Positions 5,229-10,653 of a stretch of DNA of 10,653 bases are shown piece by piece. Both the position numbers and the translations under genes were made by a program. Numbering within the stretch: the first letter of the stretch is position 1; the number at the start of each line of letters is the position of its first letter. Location of the stretch: the NCBI GenBank assembly GCA_016794945.1, contig JAEUIX010000075.1, forward strand, positions 1 through 10,653, in the 5' to 3' direction. The notes below the pieces were generated by a model. It saw only the letters and a list, made by a program, of their open reading frames with translations, searched no databases and was not told the DNA's origin. Origin of the DNA: Phycisphaerae bacterium (lineage in GTDB: Bacteria; Planctomycetota; Phycisphaerae; Phycisphaerales; UBA1924).

Positions 5229-6173
5229 TTAAACCCCGCCCGCCTTCGTCTCCCCCTTCGCCGACCGCAGGAACTCCAGCAGCCACGCCCGGAACTCCGG
5301 CTTCACCAGCGTCGTCATGTGATCCCCGCCGGGCACCACCTTCACCTCGCCGCGCCCCAGCAGCGCACGCGCCGAAGCCACCGCGCTCTTCACCGCTTCC
5401 CCCTCCCGCTCCCCGTGCATGAACAGGATCGGCGCCCCGCACCGGCGCAACTGCTCGACCGGCACGCCCATGTGCTTGAAACTCAGCCCCGCCGCGGCCA
5501 GGGCCTTCAAGTCCTTGCCCCGGAGCATCCAGTTCGCCAGCGCATCGGCCTGCTCCTTGGTCGGCTTGGGCCGATCCGGCGGCGTCACCGCCAGGATGTA
5601 CGCCCCCATCCCCTTGCCCTCCTCCACCGCCTTGGCGAACACCTCAACCTCCGACGGGCGCGCATCGGCGGGCTTCTCTTCCGGCGCTCCGTCCTGCGCT
5701 CCCCGCGATATCAGCGGTCCCTGACCCGCGAACACCAGGCTCCGCACCCGCTCCGGGTGCTTCGCCGCGACAATCCCCGCGATGTACGCCCCGCTCGAAT
5801 AGCCCACCAGGTGCGCCGCATCGATCTTCAGGTGGTCCATCAGCCGAACCACGTCCGCCGCCATCTCCGGCCCATACTGCGCCGGGTCGTGCGGCTTGTC
5901 GCTCTGCCCGTGCCCCCGGCAGTCCAGCGCGATGAACCGCAGGCCCTCCGCCCCGGCCGTGCTCAGCGCCGTCTTCCCCGACGCATCCCGTCCCCACATC
6001 CCCGAGTCCGCCATCCAGCCGTGGATCAGCACCACCGGCTGACCCTCCCCGGCCGTCACGTACCGGATCTTCACCCCGTTGGAATCAAACACGCCCTCGA
6101 CGCTCGCCCCCGGCTCCGTCGAACCGGCACAGACCGCCGCGGCAACCATCGTCGGAAGAACCCATGACACCAT
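5229..6173 (-). CDS. exported alpha/beta-fold hydrolase
   Basis: 314 residues from ATG at 6173, chosen because GGGAGG lies 7 nt upstream; a GTG at 6227 would add 18 residues with no ribosome site. Residues 3-15 are hydrophobic ([13 protein letters not shown]) and suggest export, although the N-region has no positive charge. The hydrolase core has HGW (51-53, oxyanion region), DCRGHGQSD (84-92), the nucleophile elbow G124-Y-S126-S-G128, and the catalytic His285 in PGGDHMTTL. At the usual catalytic-acid site (HG-x-x-D after strand 7) the sequence is HGEREGE (253-259), so the acid would be Glu257 or Glu255 instead of Asp. Likely substrates are esters or other small molecules in the periplasm; haloalkane-dehalogenase or epoxide-hydrolase relatives share the same core. 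It follows the SDR gene by 82 bp on the same strand. Confidence 0.9.
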   Translation of the reverse strand: MVSWVLPTMVAAAVCAGSTEPGASVEGVFDSNGVKIRYVTAGEGQPVVLIHGWMADSGMWGRDASGKTALSTAGAEGLRFIALDCRGHGQSDKPHDPAQYGPEMAADVVRLMDHLKIDAAHLVGYSSGAYIAGIVAAKHPERVRSLVFAGQGPLISRGAQDGAPEEKPADARPSEVEVFAKAVEEGKGMGAYILAVTPPDRPKPTKEQADALANWMLRGKDLKALAAAGLSFKHMGVPVEQLRRCGAPILFMHGEREGEAVKSAVASARALLGRGEVKVVPGGDHMTTLVKPEFRAWLLEFLRSAKGETKAGGV

Positions 6174-6255
6174 GCCGTCGCCTCCCGTTCGTGCGCCGGC
6201 CGTCACCAGCCCGACGCTCCGTGTCACCCAACACCCCGAGTTTGCCCCCGTCGAG

Positions 6256-7071
6256 TCAGTGCTCCCGCCGCGCCGCCGCCGCCGATCCCGCCAGAATGCC
6301 CCCGTCGATCACGAACTCCGCACCGGTCACGTACCCCGATTCATCGCCGGCAAGATACACCGCCATCGCCGCCACGTCCTCGGGCGTGCCCATCCGCCCC
6401 AGCGGCACCTCCGCCGCCAGCGACTCGATCGCTTCCCGCCGCGCGCGCGGGTCCCCGCCCAGCATCGGCTCCCACATCGGCGTCAGGATCGCCCCCGGGT
6501 GAATCGAGTTGCACCGGATCCCGTACCCCATCTCCGCGCAGTACAGCGCCACGCTCTTGGTGTGGTTCCGCACCCCCGCCTTGCTCGACGCGTACGCCGC
6601 CGCCCGCGGCACGCCCACCTGCCCCGACCTCGACGAAACGTTGACGATCGACCCGCCCCGCCCCCCGGGCGGCTTCATGGCCGCGATCGCGTGCTTGCAC
6701 CCGAGGAACACGCCGTCCAGGTTCGTCGCGTGCACCGCGCGCCACGCCTCCAGCGAGGCGTGCTCCGGATCGTGCGGCCCCATCGCCGGGACGAACCCCG
6801 TGATCCCCGCGTTGTTCACCACGACGTCCAGCCCCCCGAACGTGCCGACCGCCTCGGCGGTCACCCGCTCCCAGTCCGACTCCTCGCGCACGTCCAGCGT
6901 CCGGGCCACCGCCCGCTCCCCGATCGCGCCGACCGTCTCGCCGAGGCCCGCACGGTCGATGTCCGTCGCGATCACCCGCGCACCCTCCCGCGCAAACGCC
7001 GCAGCGCACGCGCGCCCGATGCCGCTCGCAGCGCCCGTGATCAACGCGACCTTCCCGTTCAGCCGGTTCAT
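6256..7071 (-). CDS. short-chain dehydrogenase/reductase (classical SDR)
   Basis: 271 residues, a standard classical-SDR length. Cofactor motif TGAASGIG at 12-19, Asp37 at the end of strand 2 (IATDID) favouring NAD(H) over NADP(H), LDVREESD (59-66) with the adenine-binding Asp60, NNAG at 86-89, Asn117, catalytic Ser147 (NVSSRSG), Tyr160 and Lys164 (YASSK), and the closing [12 protein letters not shown] (247-258). It oxidises or reduces a hydroxyl/keto group, substrate unknown. The start has no SD; TACCAT lies 8 nt upstream of ATG, so it may have its own leaderless or short-leader promoter. Otherwise it is the third gene of a run after the membrane protein and XRE regulator (72-bp gap), followed by the hydrolase 82 bp on. 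An oxidoreductase/hydrolase pair could act in one catabolic route, but their predicted compartments differ (cytoplasm and periplasm). Confidence 0.95.
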   Translation of the reverse strand: MNRLNGKVALITGAASGIGRACAAAFAREGARVIATDIDRAGLGETVGAIGERAVARTLDVREESDWERVTAEAVGTFGGLDVVVNNAGITGFVPAMGPHDPEHASLEAWRAVHATNLDGVFLGCKHAIAAMKPPGGRGGSIVNVSSRSGQVGVPRAAAYASSKAGVRNHTKSVALYCAEMGYGIRCNSIHPGAILTPMWEPMLGGDPRARREAIESLAAEVPLGRMGTPEDVAAMAVYLAGDESGYVTGAEFVIDGGILAGSAAAARREH

Positions 7072-7143
7072 GCCCGCCGATGGTAAGCCGCCGTCCTCCG
7101 CGCGCGCCGGCGCGTCCCCGTCGCCTCCGGCGCCGGCCGTCGC
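7072..7143. promoter_or_regulatory. 72-bp gap with two perfect palindromes and a TANNNT hexamer
   Basis: Between the XRE stop and the SDR start are two perfect GC-rich palindromes, CGCGCCGGCGCG and CCGGCGCCGG. The minus-strand hexamer TACCAT (complement of 7080-7085) lies 8 nt before the SDR ATG. The palindromes could weaken read-through from the XRE gene or be operators; they could equally be compositional chance. Confidence 0.3.
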
Positions 7144-7368
7144 CTACCGGCTGAACTCGATCTGGAACACCTCGTCCAGCGGCCTGCCGAACTCCCGGGC
7201 GATCCGGAACGCCACTTCCAGCGACGGGAAGTACTTCGCCGACTCGATCGCGTTGATCGTCTGCCGGCTCACCCCGACGCGCTCGGCCAGTTCCTGCTGC
7301 GTCATCTCCGCGTGCTCGAACCGCATCGCGCGGATCCGGTTGCGGATCACCGCTTTCGCCAGCGCCAC
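7144..7368 (-). CDS. small XRE-family helix-turn-helix regulator
   Basis: 74 residues from a GTG at 7368, 2 bp after the TAG of the membrane protein gene, with GGAGG about 11 nt upstream inside that gene's end. The GTG is preferred over the internal ATG at residue 15 because the family normally starts with an N-R-I-R-x-x-R helix, here IRNRIRAMR (8-16). The domain is the compact stand-alone Cro/C1 type: MTQQELAERVGVSRQTINAIESAKYFPSLEVAFRIAREFGRPLDEVF (residues 22-68), with VSRQTINAIE as recognition helix. Members of this type are usually found beside small multi-helix membrane proteins and act as local repressors. The inverted repeat at 7830-7846 over the shared promoter is its likely operator, giving autoregulation. 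Confidence 0.92.
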   Translation of the reverse strand: MALAKAVIRNRIRAMRFEHAEMTQQELAERVGVSRQTINAIESAKYFPSLEVAFRIAREFGRPLDEVFQIEFSR

Positions 7369-7370
7369 GG

Positions 7371-7790
7371 CTACGCCCCCCTCCGGTACTGCACCAGCCG
7401 CAGCACCGCGCACAGCACCTGCGACCCCGCCAGCGACAGCAGCAGCAGGTGCGCCGTCCACACGTTCTCGACCCCCAGCGCCATGCACGTCACCCCGCCG
7501 CACACCCCCGCCGCAACCACCCACGAGGCGTTGTACTCCGACCGCCACCAGATCAGCCGGTCCCGCTCGTCCGCCCCCTCCGGCTTGCTCCAGACCGCCA
7601 GCACGATGTGCCCCGCCACCATCAGCGTCACCATCGCCACCGTCGCGCCCACGAACAGTCCCGTGTACGCCGCCATCGCCCGCTCCCCGCTCGCCAGCTT
7701 TTCCCCCGCCAGCACGAAGTAAGTCCCCAGCCCCGCCACCAGGCAGAGCAACTGCACCCACACGCTCTTTTCCTCGAACGATGCGCTCAC
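7371..7790 (-). CDS. four-helix inner-membrane protein, partner of the XRE regulator
   Basis: 139 residues from a GTG at 7790; AAGGAG lies 7 nt upstream, so the start is secure. Four predicted membrane helices: about 10-28, 41-67, 87-107 and 110-133. The second and third are joined by a charged cytoplasmic-type loop, SKPEGADERDRLIWWRSEYNA (68-88). The D-E-R-D-R-x-I pattern in that loop and the closing QYRRG resemble DUF2178-like small membrane proteins often paired with tiny XRE regulators. No enzymatic motif is visible; transport or membrane-stress sensing are guesses only. It is first in a transcript with the XRE gene, from the promoter at 7845-7872. Confidence 0.88.
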   Translation of the reverse strand: MSASFEEKSVWVQLLCLVAGLGTYFVLAGEKLASGERAMAAYTGLFVGATVAMVTLMVAGHIVLAVWSKPEGADERDRLIWWRSEYNASWVVAAGVCGGVTCMALGVENVWTAHLLLLSLAGSQVLCAVLRLVQYRRGA

Positions 7791-7829
7791 GCCGCGTCTC
7801 CTTTCGGCCCGTCGGCCGTGTTTGGATTG

Positions 7830-7846
7830 CTTGACACCATGTCAAG
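7830..7846. promoter_or_regulatory. perfect 7-3-7 operator-like inverted repeat at the transcription start
   Basis: CTTGACA (7830-7836), spacer CCA, TGTCAAG (7840-7846). Its centre, 7838, is where transcription should start from the -10 at 7845-7850, and its right arm overlaps the end of that -10. The heptamer TGTCAAG occurs a third time at 7867-7873, covering the -35. The arrangement is typical of an autorepressor operator. The XRE protein encoded second in this transcript is the obvious candidate ligand. Confidence 0.7.
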
Positions 7847-7872
7847 TATACGCGACATGCAGGCCGTGTCAA
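7845..7872 (-). promoter_or_regulatory. near-consensus sigma70 promoter for the membrane protein/XRE genes
   Basis: On the minus strand the -35 is TTGACA (complement of 7867-7872, perfect), the spacer is 16 bp, and the -10 is TATACT (complement of 7845-7850, five of six). Predicted start is near 7838, giving a leader of about 48 nt that ends in AAGGAG-7 nt-GTG. This is by far the strongest promoter in the window and is AT-rich against its surroundings. Confidence 0.8.
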
Positions 7873-7930
7873 GAAAACCGGACAATGCATGCGCCAACCC
7901 CGTGACGCATCCACAGCCGGCCCGCCCCCC

Positions 7931-10489
7931 TCACTTGCCCTTCCGCCGCTCCTGCCGCAGCGCGATCGGCACGTACCCCGCCTCCAGCCCCTTCGGCGGC
8001 GTCACGATCAACGCCGGGTCGATCGACACCAGCCTGCCCGTCGTCGGAGGCGGCAGATACGTCCGCTCCTTCGTCCACGCCCGGTGGATCATCTCCACGC
8101 GACGCTGCGCCGACTCGCGCTCCTCCGGGCTCAGGTCCGCGTTCAGCATCGCCGGCTGGTCCGCGAACCGGTACCACGCGTACGTCACCACGCTCCCATC
8201 CCCCAGCGTCACCTCGAACGGCCCCGCCGTTGGCCCCGGTTTCCGGAACGGGCTGTCCGCGCTCGTCGGAGTCTCGTACGCACCCTCGCCGCGCCCGCCC
8301 GCCCGCGCCGACGCCGGCTCGGCCTCCAGCCCCGCCCTCGCGGGCACCTCGCCCGCCGCCACCGGCGCCCACCGCCCGGCCTTCCCCCCGCCCCGCTCCA
8401 GCACGTAGTACTCCGGCAGCCGCACGCGCCGCCCGCCGCCGCCCTCCACCGGCCGCACGAACTCGGGGTCCCACCGGTAGCCGAACGTCGCCGCATCGTG
8501 CGCCACCGGCGTGCCGAACCGCTTCCAGTCGATCTCCCGCCGCTCGCCGTCCGGCGTCCCGTCGGCGAAGATGCGCCACGTCGAACCGCCCCCGTTCCCG
8601 AACCGCTGCACGTGCGACTCCGCCTCGTCGATCGCCCCGCTCGCCGCCGCCCCGCCCGCGAACCACCGCCGCACCGGCTCGGCCAGCGCCCCGGGCTTGT
8701 ACACCGTCAGCCGGTGCAGCACCACCGTGCGCCCCTCCGCATCGACCGGGTACGATACCGGCGCCGTCCGCGCGTACGTGCGCCCCGCCGCCGCGCCGAT
8801 CCGCGCCGGGATCCACTGCGTCTCCATCTGGAACGCCTTGTTCGGCTCCGACGGCCGCGAATCCAGGAACATCCCCGCGTACTCCGGGTGCTCCGCGGCC
8901 GACGCCGACCAGAAGTACGGCGTGAAGAAGCACACCGGCCCCTTGAAGTTCTCCGTGTTCAGGAACAGCGTCCAGCACCGGTCCCCGGTCGGCACCGGCT
9001 TGCCCGCCGTCGTCGCCTTCGCGTCGATGATCGGCAGCGGCAGATACCCGTACCCGAACAGCTCGCCGCACGTCCCCTGCGCCAGGTTCAATCCGTCCGG
9101 CGGCCACACGATCCACGGGCTCAGCTGCGCCACGCCGTACTTGCCCTGCGGCCGGTCCCAGTCGCGCCCCTTGCCCGCCCCCGGCCCGTTCGCCCACGAA
9201 GAGAAGTTCAGCGTCACGCCCCCCATGATGAACTTCGGCGTCGTCGTCGCGAACCGCGTGTCCCGCCACCACCCCAATCCCCCCTCGATGTCCGTATAGA
9301 ACTTCTTCGGCGCGCCCCCCTCGAACTGCCCGAACATCCACGTCCCGAACAGCCCCGACTGAAAATCGCTCCCCGGGTACGTCTCCAGCAGCGGCCACGC
9401 CGCGGCGTACAGCGAGAACCCCGCGTTGAACTCCGCCGGCGCCCGCTCCACCGGCACCAGCATGTACCCCGACATCTCTCCGCGCTGCGCCGGTCGCGCT
9501 TCCGGCTGAGTCCGCACTCCCGGCCGCACCCCCATCAGGTCCAGCATCGCCGCGCCCAGCGCCCGGCCCACCAGCACGCACGTCTCCGCGTTGCCGAACT
9601 CGTGGTGCCCGTGCCCAGGGTTCGGCGACTCCTCCGGCGCGCGAACGAACTCCCGCGTCGGCACGAACGCCACCGTGCCCGCGAACTCCGGCCGTTCGGC
9701 CGCCGCGGCCTGCGCCCGCCGCAGCCGCTCCCACGCCCCGGGCGCGTTCACCCACGGCCCCGTCAACTCGCCGATCACCACCGGCAGCCTCGGCGCTCCC
9801 AGGTCCCGCCGCACATCCTTGATGAGGTTCACCACGTTGGCCTCGTACTCCGGCACCGCCCGCTCGGGATCCACACCGTCGTTCCAGCCGTGATACCACA
9901 CGAACCCCGCCAGTTCATACCCCGCCGCACGCGACCGCGGGAAGTCCTGCCCGATCCGCGCCAGTGCCTCCTTCACCTGCCCGATCATCAGCGTGTAGCA
10001 AGGCCCGGTCGACCCGCCCGACGACGGCGGGCGGAAGTCGGCGTACATGCTCTTGCCGCCCCAGGCCGTCTTGATCAGCAGCACCTCGTTCTCCAGCGCA
10101 TCGCCCACCACGTGCCCGAACTCCAGTTCCGGCCCGAAGTGATGCGCCCCCTGGTACCGCGTGAATCCGAACGTCAGCGGCCCCGCCTTCACCGGCCCCG
10201 AAGCCGGCTGGAACCGAACGAACACATCGTCCCGCACCCGCGCCATCCCTCCCTCGTCCAGCAGGTGCCGCACCAGGTCGCGCTTCGCCGGGTCGCGGCT
10301 CAGCGCCACGAGCGTCCCTTTGCCCCCGTTGTAGTCCTTCCCCTCCAGGTCCACGACCGCCTGGCCCTCCATGTTCGATTGGCCGGCCAGGACGAACTCT
10401 TTCATCGGCTTCGGCTCGGCCGCCGGCGCGCCGGCCGCCACCGTCACCGCGAGCACCAACCCAGCCAGCCGGCACGTCACGTGGAACAT
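7931..10489 (-). CDS. exported SASA/sialate O-acetylesterase-type esterase with a large unidentified C-terminal region
   Basis: 852 residues from ATG at 10489, chosen for AAGGA upstream and the signal peptide that follows (hydrophobic to about residue 20, APAA/EPKP cut). An ATG at 10525 overlapping the upstream stop would add 12 residues ahead of the signal. Residues 30-320 are an SGNH-type carbohydrate esterase: VLAGQSNMEG with nucleophile Ser38, IKTAWGGKS (139-147), FVWYHGWND (196-204), VVIGELTG (237-244), and a C-terminal HGHHEFGNAET (293-303) with probable catalytic His296. The Asp usually three residues before that His is absent (His293). This family removes acetyl groups from sialic acids or xylan. 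Residues about 335-852 match nothing I can name. They include aromatic-rich blocks (GLFGTWMFGQFEGG, GLGWWRDTRF, CFFTPYFWSAS) and a Gly/Arg/Ala-rich linker (about 684-740). It follows a GNAT gene by 35 bp. Confidence 0.88.
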   Translation of the reverse strand: MFHVTCRLAGLVLAVTVAAGAPAAEPKPMKEFVLAGQSNMEGQAVVDLEGKDYNGGKGTLVALSRDPAKRDLVRHLLDEGGMARVRDDVFVRFQPASGPVKAGPLTFGFTRYQGAHHFGPELEFGHVVGDALENEVLLIKTAWGGKSMYADFRPPSSGGSTGPCYTLMIGQVKEALARIGQDFPRSRAAGYELAGFVWYHGWNDGVDPERAVPEYEANVVNLIKDVRRDLGAPRLPVVIGELTGPWVNAPGAWERLRRAQAAAAERPEFAGTVAFVPTREFVRAPEESPNPGHGHHEFGNAETCVLVGRALGAAMLDLMGVRPGVRTQPEARPAQRGEMSGYMLVPVERAPAEFNAGFSLYAAAWPLLETYPGSDFQSGLFGTWMFGQFEGGAPKKFYTDIEGGLGWWRDTRFATTTPKFIMGGVTLNFSSWANGPGAGKGRDWDRPQGKYGVAQLSPWIVWPPDGLNLAQGTCGELFGYGYLPLPIIDAKATTAGKPVPTGDRCWTLFLNTENFKGPVCFFTPYFWSASAAEHPEYAGMFLDSRPSEPNKAFQMETQWIPARIGAAAGRTYARTAPVSYPVDAEGRTVVLHRLTVYKPGALAEPVRRWFAGGAAASGAIDEAESHVQRFGNGGGSTWRIFADGTPDGERREIDWKRFGTPVAHDAATFGYRWDPEFVRPVEGGGGRRVRLPEYYVLERGGGKAGRWAPVAAGEVPARAGLEAEPASARAGGRGEGAYETPTSADSPFRKPGPTAGPFEVTLGDGSVVTYAWYRFADQPAMLNADLSPEERESAQRRVEMIHRAWTKERTYLPPPTTGRLVSIDPALIVTPPKGLEAGYVPIALRQERRKGK

Positions 10490-10524
10490 ATTCAGGATCC
10501 TTCCTTGTTCGCCGTCCCCGCGCA

Positions 10525-10653
10525 TCAGCGCAGCACCAGCGTAACCGTTTCCCGGGCCAGGTACCGCTCGGTCTCCGGGCTCTGCCGCCGCTCCAGCACC
10601 TCGAACCCGTGCCGCGCCAGCACCCGCAGCGACGCCGCGTTCCCCGCCGACGC
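10525..10653 (-). CDS. C-terminal end of a GNAT-family N-acetyltransferase (partial)
   Basis: The last 42 residues and TGA stop of a gene entering from the right edge. The segment starts AGNAASLRVLARHGFEVLER, matching the end of GNAT domains (the N-x-A/S-S-x-R-V-L-x-x-x-G-F motif that follows the acetyl-CoA site), and then a closing beta strand ETVTLVLR. This is the RimJ/RimL-like small-molecule or protein acetyltransferase pattern. Its TGA lies 35 bp before the esterase ATG, and the sequence TGATG there gives a possible coupled start. The two are probably co-transcribed, but a functional link is not shown. Substrate unknown. Confidence 0.8.
   Translation of the reverse strand, partial: ASAGNAASLRVLARHGFEVLERRQSPETERYLARETVTLVLR

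Noticed and set aside
5229..7790. Reading the membrane protein, XRE, SDR and hydrolase genes as a new defence or toxin system
   Set aside because: SDR and hydrolase are ordinary metabolic folds, the gaps before them are 72 and 82 bp, and no toxin, nuclease or NTPase motif is present.
7869..9899. Minus-strand frame of 676 codons
   Set aside because: It lies inside the esterase gene in another frame, with Gly/Arg/Ala-rich translation typical of GC-rich shadows.
1..10653. CRISPR arrays, insertion sequences, attachment sites, prophage genes
   Set aside because: No regularly spaced repeats, transposase-like frames or integrase motifs were seen on either strand.

Overview
The window is a GC-rich bacterial chromosome segment. 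The best taxonomic clue is the secreted protein at 4208-4810. It ends in a Pro-Thr-Pro-Gly motif, a Leu/Gly-rich hydrophobic stretch and four arginines, which is the PEP-CTERM-like sorting tail common in Planctomycetota of the Phycisphaerae type. The sialate-esterase-type secreted enzyme and the tandem YHS-like protein fit the same assignment. This is inference from protein style; there is no rRNA or marker gene in the window.

Layout, left to right. 1-197 is an edge region with a strong hairpin and an open reading frame of doubtful status. 198-1316 (minus) is an exported protein with two YHS-like domains and a possible LolA-like C-terminal half. 1317-1616 is non-coding, with a nested hairpin and a possible 32-codon ORF. 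1617-2321 (plus) is an unrecognised 234-residue protein. It converges through a 9-bp perfect hairpin on an AraC-family regulator (2396-3193, minus). The regulator is divergent from a small VOC/glyoxalase-fold protein (3292-3669, plus). 3670-4207 has no credible gene and ends in a clear intrinsic terminator for the sorting-signal protein (4208-4810, minus). 4811-5228 again has no credible gene.

From 5229 to the right edge everything is on the minus strand. In transcription order: the end of a GNAT acetyltransferase (10525 to the edge), then an 852-residue exported SASA-type esterase (7931-10489), then a four-gene run starting from a near-consensus sigma70 promoter at 7845-7872. That run is a four-helix membrane protein (7371-7790), a 74-residue XRE regulator 2 bp after it (7144-7368), a classical SDR oxidoreductase (6256-7071) and an exported alpha/beta hydrolase (5229-6173). 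The gaps of 72 and 82 bp before the last two genes leave open whether all four share one transcript.

The most solid regulatory signal is a perfect 7-3-7 inverted repeat (7830-7846) centred on the predicted start point of the membrane protein/XRE transcript. The same heptamer recurs over the -35 box, which suggests autoregulation by the XRE protein. Start sites fall into two classes: genes with a clear Shine-Dalgarno sequence, and three genes without one that instead carry a TANNNT hexamer 6-8 nt before the ATG, as leaderless genes would. No complete new multi-gene system is evident. The least explained material is the 500-residue C-terminal part of the esterase, the unrecognised 234-residue protein, and the YHS/LolA-like fusion.
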